The notes under the pieces: generated by a model
The model's database searches: none
Seen by the model: only the letters and a program-made list of their open reading frames with translations
What the model was told of the DNA's origin: nothing
NCBI GenBank assembly: GCA_934149115.1
Contig: CAKPDW010000055.1
Span: forward strand, 1 to 10,190
Length of the DNA stretch: 10,190 bases
From: an uncultured Clostridia bacterium
GTDB lineage: Bacteria; Bacillota; Clostridia; TANB77; CAG-508
Direction of reading: 5' to 3'
Shown: positions 1 to 6,382 of the stretch, piece after piece
How positions within the stretch are numbered: position 1 is the first letter of the stretch
Layout: every line of letters begins with the position of its first letter
Program-made: the position numbers and the translations under genes

Positions 1-702
1 AAAGATTTTACTAAAGCTATTAAAAGAGTAGGTGCAATTGTTGAAAGTCCAGATATGTATATGTACATGTCAGGTTATGAAAACTTAAAAATGATTTCTA
101 ATTTATATAGTGGAATTGACAAAAATCGAATTGATGAAGTTGTTAGACTTGTTGGTTTGGAAAACAGAATAAAAGATAAGGTTTCAAAATATTCTTTGGG
201 AATGAGACAAAGATTAGGGATTGCTCAAGCAATTCTTCATAAACCAAATTTATTAATTTTAGATGAACCTACAAATGGACTAGATCCTGAGGGAATAAAA
301 CAGGTAAAAGATTTAGTAGTTAAATTAGCTAATGAAGAAAATATGGCAATTCTAATTTCTAGTCATAATTTATTAGAACTTGAAAGCTTTTGTACAAAAG
401 TAACAATTATAAAAAACGGAGAAGTTGTTGAGAGTTCTTCTATGGAACAGGCTAAAAAGGTTGGAGCAGAAAGCGTTTATCATTTTGTTATAGAAAATGA
501 TAATGATGTAAGTGATATATTTAATTCAAAAGTTGAGAAAATAGATGAAAACAATTTACGAGTATATGAAGAAAAAGAAAAAATACCAGATATTATAGAA
601 AAACTTGTAAAAAATAATGTGAAGATTTATGCAGTTTATCCTGAGGAGGTTAGTCTAGAAGATGCATTTTTAAAGAAGACAGGAGGGAATATAATTGATT
701 AA
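1..702 (+). CDS. ABC transporter ATP-binding protein, 5' truncated by window edge
   Basis: This is the C-terminal 233 residues of an ATP-hydrolysing subunit that would power an ABC-2 type exporter at the inner face of the membrane. The frame is open from base 1, so the start and the Walker A loop lie upstream of the window. Visible, counted from the first codon: the ABC signature (SLGMRQR, about residues 65-71), Walker B with catalytic Glu (LLILDEPT, about 84-91), the D-loop (NGLD) and the switch His (SSHN, about 120-123). A roughly 90-residue tail follows, as in BcrA/CcmA-like drug or lantibiotic-immunity ATPases. The stop TAA overlaps the permease start by 8 bases, a sign of translational coupling. 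The substrate cannot be told from this sequence. The internal ATG codons at 55-69 are not the true start, because the reading frame upstream encodes ordinary Q-loop-region sequence. Confidence 0.93.
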   Translation, partial: KDFTKAIKRVGAIVESPDMYMYMSGYENLKMISNLYSGIDKNRIDEVVRLVGLENRIKDKVSKYSLGMRQRLGIAQAILHKPNLLILDEPTNGLDPEGIKQVKDLVVKLANEENMAILISSHNLLELESFCTKVTIIKNGEVVESSSMEQAKKVGAESVYHFVIENDNDVSDIFNSKVEKIDENNLRVYEEKEKIPDIIEKLVKNNVKIYAVYPEEVSLEDAFLKKTGGNIID

Positions 703-2125
703 TTTAATAAAAAATGAATTGAAAAAAATATCAAAGAAAAAAGTTTTGTACATAATGTTTGTTGTGACTTTGGCTTTTATGATATTAATAAATATTCTAC
801 AGAAAAAATTTCAAAATTCATTTGATTCTTATTCTGAAGATCAGGTGAGCTTTTATAAAGAACAACTAGAAAATATCACTGAGGAGAGTAATCCAGATTT
901 TTATGCTGATTGTAAGAGTATTGTTGATGCATCAGAATTAGTTAATAAGTATGGCTTAGATAGTTGGCAAAGATATATTATTGAGAGTAAATTACAATCA
1001 ATGATGAAAGAAATGATAAGAACTAAAAGTGGAGCAGAATATGACGAATTAAAAAAACAGTATGACCAAATAGTTGAAAATTTAGAAAAAGGAAATTGGC
1101 AAACATTTGCTAATGAAGAACTTGAAAAAATTGAATCAGAGCTTGCTACTGTTGGTAATAGTGAAATAGAACGTGACAATTTGGAGGATGCAAAACAAGT
1201 TGTGCAGTGGCGTATAGAAAAAGATATCCCTTATGGAAAATCAGTACTAAATTCTTATTTGGAAACTTGGTATGAGTCAAGAGTTCTTATTAGACAATTT
1301 AATGAAAAAAATAATCCTTCTCATGATGATAAAATGGAAAATCAAAAAAATATAGCAACTGCTGAGATATGTAAATATGCAATCGAGAATAAGATAAATA
1401 CAAAAATTAGTAATCAAGGAAATTCTTCTTTGAAATATTCTATGCAAACAAATGCAAAAACTGAATTATTAAATGTATTTGATGAATATGAACTATTTAT
1501 AATAATAACAATTGCTATTATTGCTGGAACAATGATTAGTGAAGAATTTAATAAAGGAACAATTAAGCTTTTATTAGTACGTCCATATTCTAGAATTAAA
1601 ATTTTATGTGCTAAATTTTTTACATGTTTGATTATATTAATTGTAACATTAATGACTGTTGCAATCATGCAAACAGTTGTAGGTGGCATTATATATGGAT
1701 TTGATAGTTATGGAGCTAAGACAGTTGTTTATAGTTTTAATACAAATGCATTAAATACAATAAATATGTTCGGATACATGGTATTGCTTGCATTAGCTAA
1801 ACTTCCAAAGTTTGTATTGTTGATGACTTTAGCTTTTACATTAAGTACTGTTTTTACAAATTCACCAATTGCTATAGCTATTCCTTTATTAGGAACAATG
1901 GTTGAAAGTATTATAAATCAGTTAGCCTATACCTATGATAAAGCAAAATTTTTAATTTATTTTGTAACTCCAAATTGGGATTTTAGTCAGTATCTTTTTG
2001 GATGTTTGCCAAATATGAAATTATTATCATTACAATTTTCAATAAGTGTTTGTATAGTTTATTTTGTCGTACTTATTGGTTTGAGTTTGATTAATTTTAA
2101 AAAGAAAAATATAAAAAATATATAG
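695..2125 (+). CDS. ABC-2 type transporter permease, TTG start
   Basis: This is the membrane partner of the upstream ATPase. The start is TTG at 695, chosen because a strong AGGAGGG ribosome binding site at 681-687 lies 7 bases before it and no ATG is better placed. The 476-residue protein has one N-terminal membrane segment (about residues 18-36), then a large hydrophilic, charged, helix-prone domain (about 37-265) expected to lie outside the cell. A membrane bundle follows, with segments near 266-282, 304-330, 355-380, 383-405 and 448-466. Between the second and third segments is an EEFNKGTIKLLLVRPYSR stretch typical of ABC-2 permeases of bacitracin or ABC-2 family exporters. The C-terminus is short and lysine-rich. 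Only 15 bases separate it from the HD-domain gene, so they are probably co-transcribed. The cargo is unknown. The family call is firm; any drug or peptide specificity would be a guess. Confidence 0.9.
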   Translation: MINLIKNELKKISKKKVLYIMFVVTLAFMILINILQKKFQNSFDSYSEDQVSFYKEQLENITEESNPDFYADCKSIVDASELVNKYGLDSWQRYIIESKLQSMMKEMIRTKSGAEYDELKKQYDQIVENLEKGNWQTFANEELEKIESELATVGNSEIERDNLEDAKQVVQWRIEKDIPYGKSVLNSYLETWYESRVLIRQFNEKNNPSHDDKMENQKNIATAEICKYAIENKINTKISNQGNSSLKYSMQTNAKTELLNVFDEYELFIIITIAIIAGTMISEEFNKGTIKLLLVRPYSRIKILCAKFFTCLIILIVTLMTVAIMQTVVGGIIYGFDSYGAKTVVYSFNTNALNTINMFGYMVLLALAKLPKFVLLMTLAFTLSTVFTNSPIAIAIPLLGTMVESIINQLAYTYDKAKFLIYFVTPNWDFSQYLFGCLPNMKLLSLQFSISVCIVYFVVLIGLSLINFKKKNIKNI

Positions 2126-2140
2126 CAAAGGAGAGAAAAA

Positions 2141-3307
2141 ATGAAAAAGTTTGAGAAATTTTCTGCTGATGAAAATAATTCTAAATGGGGAAATATTCTA
2201 AAAAGAGAAGAACCATTATATGATAGTAGTTCTGATATTCGTTCTGATTTTGAAAGAGATTATAATAGAATTATTCATTCAACAGGATATAGAAGATTAA
2301 AACATAAAACACAAGTGTTTTTCTCTCCAGAGAATGACCATATATGTACGAGAGGAGAACATGTTACTCATGTAGAATCTATAAGTTACACAATTGCTAA
2401 ATATTTGGGATTAAATACAGAGTTAACAAAAGCAATTGCAACTGCTCATGATTTGGGACATAGTCCTTTTGGACATCAAGGAGAAAGAATTTTAAGTGAA
2501 ATATCAAAAAGAGATATTAATGAAAATTTTTGGCATGAACGTAATGGTATTGTTAGAGTAGATAAGCTTGAGTTATTAGAAGATAGGTTTGGAAATAAGA
2601 GAAACTTAGATTTAACTTATGCAGTGAGGGATGGAATTATATCTCATTGTGGTGAAATTGATGAAAATAAATTAAGGCCAAGAGAGGAATGTATTGATTT
2701 ATATGAATATAATTATCCAAATGAATATGCACCTTATACTTGGGAAGGCTGTGTTGTAAAAATTTCTGATAAGATTTCTTATTTAGGACGTGATATTATT
2801 GATGCTGTTACTCTTGGAATTTTAGATGAGGATTTGGATGAATTAAAAAGAATTTTTCATTGCGATATTAATAATTCTGTTATTATCAGTGATTTAGTTT
2901 ATGATTTATGTAGAAATTCTTCTCCAGAGACAGGGTTGTGTTTTTCAGAGGAGAAATTTAAAATGCTGAATGAGTTGAAACAGTTTAATTACAAAAATAT
3001 TTATTTATCTGATAAAACAATGGCTTCTAATCAATATTTTAAATTAGTTTTAAATACTATATATGATTTCTTGAAGGATTTATATAAGAATAGAAAAAGA
3101 GCTTTGAGAGTTTGTGCTGAATTAGTTTTTGATTTTGAAGAATGGTTGAGTAATTATTGGAATTGGGAAAGAAGTGAAAAGAATAAGAATTTAGAGATTT
3201 TTACTATGGAAGATGAGACATCTTTTTATAGGGCTATTATATATTATATTTCTGGTATGACTGATAATTATGCAATAGAGACATTTAATAAAATTATAAG
3301 TTTTTAA
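2141..3307 (+). CDS. dgt: deoxyguanosinetriphosphate triphosphohydrolase-like HD protein
   Basis: Members of this cytoplasmic family hydrolyse dGTP (some act on other dNTPs) to the deoxynucleoside and triphosphate, trimming dNTP pools. The 388-residue length is normal. The N-terminal family signature is clear: RSDFERDYNRI (about 35-45), then YRRLKHKTQVF (50-60). The metal-binding HD residues fit the family pattern: His77 in the HVTH segment, His103-Asp104 in AHDLGHSPFGHQGE, and Asp210 in KISDKISYLGRD. The C-terminus (YISGMTDNYAIETF) is a typical complete family ending. The start ATG has a good ribosome binding site (AAAGGAGAG at 2127-2135). The gene sits 15 bases after the permease with no promoter seen between, so it probably belongs to the same operon, although no functional link to transport is known. 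A hairpin follows at 3320-3360. Exact nucleotide preference cannot be read from sequence, so the symbol is by family only. Confidence 0.93.
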   Translation: MKKFEKFSADENNSKWGNILKREEPLYDSSSDIRSDFERDYNRIIHSTGYRRLKHKTQVFFSPENDHICTRGEHVTHVESISYTIAKYLGLNTELTKAIATAHDLGHSPFGHQGERILSEISKRDINENFWHERNGIVRVDKLELLEDRFGNKRNLDLTYAVRDGIISHCGEIDENKLRPREECIDLYEYNYPNEYAPYTWEGCVVKISDKISYLGRDIIDAVTLGILDEDLDELKRIFHCDINNSVIISDLVYDLCRNSSPETGLCFSEEKFKMLNELKQFNYKNIYLSDKTMASNQYFKLVLNTIYDFLKDLYKNRKRALRVCAELVFDFEEWLSNYWNWERSEKNKNLEIFTMEDETSFYRAIIYYISGMTDNYAIETFNKIISF

Positions 3308-3319
3308 TAACATGTTAAA

Positions 3320-3360
3320 AAAATGGTTGTCAGGGGGACGTTTTTTTTGACAACCATTTT
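3320..3360 (+). terminator. hairpin after dgt, probable terminator
   Basis: A perfect 13-bp stem pairs AAAATGGTTGTCA (3320-3332) with its complement at 3348-3360 around a 15-base loop of five G, ACG and seven T. It begins 12 bases after the dgt stop and would end the ABC-dgt transcript. The T tract after the stem is weak (ATTTAGGATTT), so efficiency is uncertain. The inner part is also one arm of the repeat described at 3328-3463. Confidence 0.6.
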
Positions 3361-3463
3361 ATTTAGGATTTCACATTTCTCGTAGAGGGGCACAGTGTGC
3401 TCCTCTACGTATTTTGTTTCTGTTTGAGTATCCTACTTGTCAAGAAAAATGTCCTCAGCGACA
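3328..3463. repeat. REPIN/MITE-like symmetric inverted repeat element
   Basis: Two related sequences face each other. Arm A (3328-3352) starts TGTCA and ends TGACA. Arm B (3438-3463) starts TGTCA and ends GACA. The reverse complement of A matches B at 16 of the first 20 positions, both following the pattern TGTCAA, A-rich run, GTCC. Midway between them is a separate palindrome (3381-3409), with exactly 28 bases on each side between it and the arms. There is no coding sequence inside. Such paired inverted short repeats resemble REPIN or MITE elements that are mobilised in trans by a tyrosine (RAYT, IS200-like) or other transposase, but no transposase is present here. The arm resembles TGTCA-bounded, GTCCCC-containing repeats that I recall being common in Clostridia genomes; this is recollection only. 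Arm B is more degenerate, which suggests an old insertion. Confidence 0.5.
3381..3409. repeat. 13-bp palindromic hairpin, central part of the repeat element
   Basis: CGTAGAGGGGCAC at 3381-3393 pairs with 3397-3409 through 13 positions, including one G-U pair, leaving a 3-base loop. It is much more GC-rich than its surroundings. The following bases are T-rich (TATTTTGTTTCTGTTT), so it could also act as a second terminator after dgt. Palindromes with GTAGGGGC-type arms are common dispersed repeats in gut Bacillota as far as I recall. Confidence 0.65.
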
Positions 3464-3510
3464 TAATGAATTTTAATTTTAGAATATAAATTTACATAAA
3501 AGTGCATTTG

Positions 3511-3540
3511 TTGACAAAAAAATAGTAAATAGTATATCAT
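3511..3540 (+). promoter_or_regulatory. sigma-A type promoter for the DUF2974 gene
   Basis: A perfect -35 box TTGACA lies at 3511-3516. The -10 region is TATATCAT at 3533-3540, read either as TATATC (16-base spacer) or TATCAT (18-base spacer). The start site would fall near 3546, giving a leader of about 33 bases before the ATG at 3579. Confidence 0.6.
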
Positions 3541-3578
3541 TAATTGAATTTAAAATGTGTTACAGGGAGGAACTAAAC

Positions 3579-4688
3579 ATGTCAAATGTATGTGATTATG
3601 TGAGATGGAGAGGAGATTTAACTCTTGCTCAATCAGAATTTAATGAAATAGATGCATTAATATTAACAAGATTGTCGTATTTCCCTTTTGATCAATTAAT
3701 ACAAGAAGATGAAGAAGCAACAATTGAAGAATTGAGTAAAAGGTTTGAAAATACAGATAAAAGTACAATGAAAATTTTATGGGAAGATGACAATGAGCTT
3801 TTTCCTCTTATGGGAAAATCAAGAAGATATGGAAAAATGATTGTGACAGGATATATTAATAAAATAAATCCAGAACAAGAAAAACAATTTTCAGCTACTA
3901 CAATTATTTTACCAGATAACACGATTTTTGTAGCATATAGAGGAACTGATGCAACAATAGTTGGTTGGAAAGAAGATTTTAATATGTGTTTTAAAAATCA
4001 TATTGCTTCACAAAAAGATGCTGTAGAATATATAAATAATATAACAAAAAAATATAGAAAAAAAGTCAGGATTGGTGGACATTCAAAAGGAGGAAATTTA
4101 GCTGTATATGCTGGAATGTTTGCAAATAAAAAAGTAAAAAATAGAATTATAAATATTTATAATAATGATGGTCCAGGTTTTGATGATGAAATGATAATGA
4201 CAAACGAATATAAAGAAATAATCTCAAAAGTTCATACATATATTCCTCAATCATCTGTGATTGGGAGATTATTGAATCATGAAGAAAAGTATACAGTTGT
4301 TAAAAGTACACAAAAAGGAATTATGCAACATGATTTGTTTAGTTGGCAAATTGAAGGAAAAGAATTTGTATGCTTAGAAAAAGTAACAAATGGAAGTGAT
4401 ATTTTTGATAAAACTTTAAAGGAATGGTTGAGTAATATAAGTTCAGAACAAAGAGAATTAGTAATAGATACTGTTTTTGATATATTAAATACAACTGAAG
4501 CAGAGAGTTTTTCAGAAATAAAAAAGAATTGGTTTGTAAATGTAAAATTAATGCTTGGAAAATACAAAACATTAGATTTGGAAAGTAAAGAAATAATTTC
4601 ACATATAATTCAAAGTTTATTTAGAATAGTAAAAAATACAATTGCGGAAGAAATACCACAAATTAGCAAAAAAGAAAACGTTAAATAG
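3579..4688 (+). CDS. DUF2974 (Mbeg1-like) alpha/beta-hydrolase family protein
   Basis: This 369-residue protein opens with a segment typical of DUF2974 proteins of Bacillota (CDYVRWRGDLT, then FNEIDALILTRLSYFPFD). A lipase-like alpha/beta-hydrolase core follows. The nucleophile elbow is GHSKGG with Ser169, the probable acid is Asp197 in YNNDGPGF, and the probable base is His251 in QHDLFSW, so the triad looks intact. There is no signal peptide or membrane segment, so it is probably cytoplasmic. The natural substrate of this family is not established, and lipase or esterase activity is an inference from the fold. I chose ATG 3579 over the in-frame ATG 3555 because AGGGAGG at 3564-3570 sits 8 bases before 3579 and because family members start with this MSNxxDY segment. 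It has its own promoter at 3511. A decayed reading frame follows immediately in another frame. Confidence 0.88.
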   Translation: MSNVCDYVRWRGDLTLAQSEFNEIDALILTRLSYFPFDQLIQEDEEATIEELSKRFENTDKSTMKILWEDDNELFPLMGKSRRYGKMIVTGYINKINPEQEKQFSATTIILPDNTIFVAYRGTDATIVGWKEDFNMCFKNHIASQKDAVEYINNITKKYRKKVRIGGHSKGGNLAVYAGMFANKKVKNRIINIYNNDGPGFDDEMIMTNEYKEIISKVHTYIPQSSVIGRLLNHEEKYTVVKSTQKGIMQHDLFSWQIEGKEFVCLEKVTNGSDIFDKTLKEWLSNISSEQRELVIDTVFDILNTTEAESFSEIKKNWFVNVKLMLGKYKTLDLESKEIISHIIQSLFRIVKNTIAEEIPQISKKENVK

Positions 4689-5059
4689 GAAAGTTATCAG
4701 TATATAAGAATGTTGAAAAAGAAAAAGATGCAGAAGCAGCTGAAGCAGCAAAAGAATCTGCTGAATACTTATTAAATGTATATCTAAATAAAGGAAATAC
4801 TCAAGAAGAAAACACACCAAATATGATTGCTGAATATATAGGTGAAGAAGTATATAATAAAGCAAAAGAAGATTATAGTGAGAATACAGCTAGAACGGTT
4901 CAAAATTCAGCTAAATAAGCAATATTAAGTTATGTAGAGTTAACAAGTAATGGAGAAAGTGATGAAGATGCTAAAAAAGAATTGACAAAAAGTTTAATAG
5001 AGCAATTACCTGATAAAGTCGAAAGCGCAATAATTGAAATAAAAGATTTACCATTGTAA
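4685..5059 (+). pseudogene. decayed coding remnant, unknown helical protein
   Basis: Directly after the DUF2974 gene, in a different frame, coding-like sequence runs from 4685 to a TAA at 5057-5059. It encodes a Glu/Lys/Ala-rich, helix-prone stretch (NVEKEKDAEAAEAAKESAEY, then IAEYIGEEVYNKAKEDY). An in-frame TAA at 4916-4918 interrupts it, and coding character continues beyond (AILSYVELTSNGESDEDAKK). That stop is one C-to-T change from CAA. The frame has no ATG, GTG or TTG near its beginning and no ribosome binding site, and it is bounded upstream by a TAA at 4682-4684. It may be a once-separate gene that lost its start, or a C-terminal extension of the DUF2974 protein cut off by a frameshift near 4680. 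I do not recognise a family. Confidence 0.55.
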
Positions 5060-5074
5060 CTCCAGAGCAAGAAC

Positions 5075-5103
5075 TTGTTTAATATAGAAAAATGTGTTAA
5101 AAT
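5075..5103 (+). promoter_or_regulatory. promoter for the 127-residue hypothetical gene
   Basis: The -35 box is TTGTTT (5075-5080), followed by a 17-base spacer and an extended -10 (TGTTAAAAT, -10 hexamer TAAAAT at 5098-5103). The expected start near 5110 leaves a leader of about 50 bases before the ATG at 5159. Confidence 0.5.
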
Positions 5104-5158
5104 AGGGACATACCAAGTTTAAAGAGCATTGCATTAATAATTTGATGGGGGTGTCTCT

Positions 5159-5542
5159 ATGAAAATGATTAGCTTAGAAACAATCTGGTTATGTAAATTA
5201 GTGTATGTCTCAAGAAATATTTATACAGGTTGCATGGAACTTCATGGAGATAATATCCGGAATTATTTATTAGTAGATAAATATTATAATAGGAAAATAA
5301 TTGATTTTGAAGAATTCAAAATTGGAAGACCTAGATATTTTGATTTAATGAGTGATGAAGGAGTATATAATGGAGTTTATCGCAGATTTTTTAGACCAAA
5401 TGATATTGACAAAATATTTGTGGTAGAAAAATTTCGTATACCTAGAAAATATTTCGAATGGAAAGAAATTCGAGAAGGTAAGATTACTTTTGAGAAATTT
5501 ATGGAATTGTCTTATGAATTAAGATATATTACCATAATGTAA
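5159..5542 (+). CDS. hypothetical protein, 127 residues
   Basis: I do not recognise this protein. It is a soluble, tyrosine- and aromatic-rich polypeptide with many charged residues, no signal peptide, no clear membrane segment and no catalytic motif that I can name. Notable stretches are a basic-aromatic middle (GVYRRFFRPNDIDKIFVVEK) and a C-terminal EWKEIREGKITFEKFMELSY helix-like segment. ATG 5159 is preceded by a G-rich site (TGGGGGTG at 5146-5153), a weaker match than the AGGAGG sites elsewhere in the window. An alternative start two codons on (ATG 5165) is possible. The gene stands alone between its own extended -10 promoter and a strong terminator that begins at its stop codon, so it looks like an independently expressed single-gene unit. 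Clean unit architecture supports it being real despite the lack of a known family. Confidence 0.75.
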   Translation: MKMISLETIWLCKLVYVSRNIYTGCMELHGDNIRNYLLVDKYYNRKIIDFEEFKIGRPRYFDLMSDEGVYNGVYRRFFRPNDIDKIFVVEKFRIPRKYFEWKEIREGKITFEKFMELSYELRYITIM

Positions 5543-5578
5543 AATAATCCTCTTACATTAGTGTAGGGGGATTATTTT
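5541..5578 (+). terminator. strong intrinsic terminator
   Basis: A 17-bp stem (5541-5557 with 5562-5578), containing two G-U pairs, closes a TTAG loop. The 3' arm ends in GGATTATTTTT, providing the U tract. The stem begins within the TAA stop of the 127-residue gene. It may work in both directions, because the complementary strand also ends in ATTATTTT. Confidence 0.85.
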
Positions 5579-5603
5579 TCGTCTATTATATAAAAAATTG
5601 CAC

Positions 5604-5628
5604 AGAAAATTTATAAAATAAATTTTCT
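5604..5628 (-). terminator. A+T-rich hairpin downstream of the DUF1836 gene, possible terminator
   Basis: AGAAAATTTA (5604-5613) is perfectly complementary to TAAATTTTCT (5619-5628) around a 5-base loop. Read on the minus strand, the next bases are GTGCAATTTTTT, giving a T run shortly after the stem. The stem is almost wholly A-T and therefore weak. It lies about 95 bases past the stop of the minus-strand gene. The rest of 5579-5721 holds no gene; it has a short palindrome CTGAAAATTTCAG at 5690-5702 and a GAACAAAT inverted repeat (5634-5641 with 5703-5710). Confidence 0.35.
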
Positions 5629-5721
5629 CGCTCGAACAAATTTACTGAAAATTCAATTTTATAGAAAAATATAAAGAGTAGAGTAAAGACTGAAAATTTC
5701 AGATTTGTTCTATAATTTAGT

Positions 5722-6264
5722 TTAATCCTTGTTTTTTGAAACTTCAAAAGAGAAGGTGTTTTCAACATATAATTTATGAGCAAATGATAAAACAACACTT
5801 TTTAATAATTTGTGTTCCATTGAAGTTGCAGATGTGATTTCATAATTTGTTCCATTAAATACAGAGATTACAGCATTTTCTAATTCTAAACAAAATTGAT
5901 CATATGCAATAATTAAATCACTTATATTTCCTGCAAAAGAAATTAGATTAGAAATATTACTAATACTATAAACTTGTTTTAAAGTACAAATAACAAATAA
6001 GTATGCAATATGTTCTTTACTATATTTTTTCTTTACAGGGGCTGGTATTACATGTTGTTTAACATAATTATTAATCATAGTTTTTGTTATAACTGGATTA
6101 CCTTCTGAACCTATATAAGGATTTAGATAATTTTCAATATATGTAACTAGTTGGTCAAGATATATATCAAGGTCTGGAAATTCATTCCATCTTGGCATGT
6201 GAAAATTAGTTATTTTATTATTTTTTATAGTATTGATATTTGATAATTCTTTCTTTTTACTCAT
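5722..6264 (-). CDS. DUF1836 domain protein, putative HTH regulator
   Basis: This 180-residue protein matches the DUF1836 family of Bacillota. It has a PRWNEFPDLDIYLDQL segment at about residues 24-39 and then a MerR-like helix-turn-helix region at about 59-100 (ITKTMINNYVK, a Pro-rich turn, then KKYSKEHIAYLFVICTLKQV). The winged-helix look suggests DNA binding, but DUF1836 proteins have no established target as far as I know. I placed the start at the ATG at 6264, because GAGGAAAG (complement of 6273-6280) is a well-spaced ribosome binding site. The frame extends six codons upstream to a TTG that overlaps that site and is unlikely to be used. The gene diverges from the acyl-CoA synthetase gene across 118 bases that contain both promoters and several palindromes, an arrangement typical of a regulator controlling itself and its neighbour. 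That role is inference. Confidence 0.85.
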   Translation of the reverse strand: MSKKKELSNINTIKNNKITNFHMPRWNEFPDLDIYLDQLVTYIENYLNPYIGSEGNPVITKTMINNYVKQHVIPAPVKKKYSKEHIAYLFVICTLKQVYSISNISNLISFAGNISDLIIAYDQFCLELENAVISVFNGTNYEITSATSMEHKLLKSVVLSFAHKLYVENTFSFEVSKNKD

Positions 6265-6286
6265 ATTACTCACTTTCCTCAAAGTA

Positions 6287-6315
6287 ATAATACCATATGG
6301 TCAACTTTAAGTCAA
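6287..6315 (-). promoter_or_regulatory. promoter for the DUF1836 gene
   Basis: On the minus strand, TTGACT (complement of 6310-6315) is followed after exactly 17 bases by TATTAT (complement of 6287-6292). Both boxes are close to the sigma-A consensus. The start would fall near 6280, leaving a very short leader that carries the ribosome binding site. A perfect palindrome ACCATATGGT (6292-6301) lies mostly in the spacer. Confidence 0.7.
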
Positions 6316-6324
6316 TGGATTGAC
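6311..6324. promoter_or_regulatory. candidate operator bridging both -35 boxes
   Basis: GTCAAT-GG-ATTGAC is a perfect 6+6 inverted repeat whose two halves fall in the -35 boxes of the divergent promoters. Part of the symmetry is an expected by-product of two opposed TTGAC boxes, but the matching extra A/T base on each side makes the palindrome perfect. A dimer bound here could block both promoters together. Confidence 0.35.
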
Positions 6325-6348
6325 ATGTTAATGTGTATATGGTAATCT
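6320..6348 (+). promoter_or_regulatory. promoter for the acyl-CoA synthetase-like gene
   Basis: A perfect -35 TTGACA (6320-6325) is followed by a 17-base spacer and a -10 TAATCT (6343-6348). The start would fall near 6355, inside the inverted repeat 6345-6365, and the leader would be about 28 bases long. The -35 boxes of the two divergent promoters are only 4 bases apart. Confidence 0.7.
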
Positions 6349-6365
6349 AGTAAAGAATACTAGAT
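6345..6365. promoter_or_regulatory. candidate operator at the synthetase transcription start
   Basis: ATCTAGTA (6345-6352) and TACTAGAT (6358-6365) form a perfect 8-bp inverted repeat with a 5-base centre (AAGAA). It overlaps the end of the -10 box and the expected start site of the plus-strand promoter. That is a classic repressor position, and no gene-end role would explain a hairpin there. The binding protein is unknown; the divergent DUF1836 protein is the obvious candidate. Confidence 0.4.
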
Positions 6366-6382
6366 GAGGTATGGAGGTATTT

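Noticed and set aside
901..1689. Minus-strand open frames of about 91-92 codons inside the permease gene
   Set aside because: They overlap a convincing ABC-2 permease, have no ribosome binding site that I could see, and encode Ser/Ile-rich sequence typical of the reverse complement of A+T-rich coding DNA.
3555..3578. Upstream ATG as the start of the DUF2974 protein
   Set aside because: It would translate through the AGGGAGG ribosome binding site, which is well spaced only for ATG 3579, and family proteins begin at the later Met.
3692..4865. Several minus-strand open frames across the DUF2974 gene and the remnant behind it
   Set aside because: Their Leu/Phe/Tyr-rich translations are mirror images of a Lys/Glu-rich plus-strand gene, and none has a start signal or a family motif.
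5634..5710. GAACAAAT inverted repeat and repeated CTGAAAATT words as a mobile-element remnant
   Set aside because: The arms are only 8 bases long with a 61-base loop in very A+T-rich DNA, where such matches are expected by chance. No target duplication is visible.
6265..6282. TTG start adding six codons to the DUF1836 protein
   Set aside because: The TTG overlaps the ribosome binding site that serves ATG 6264.
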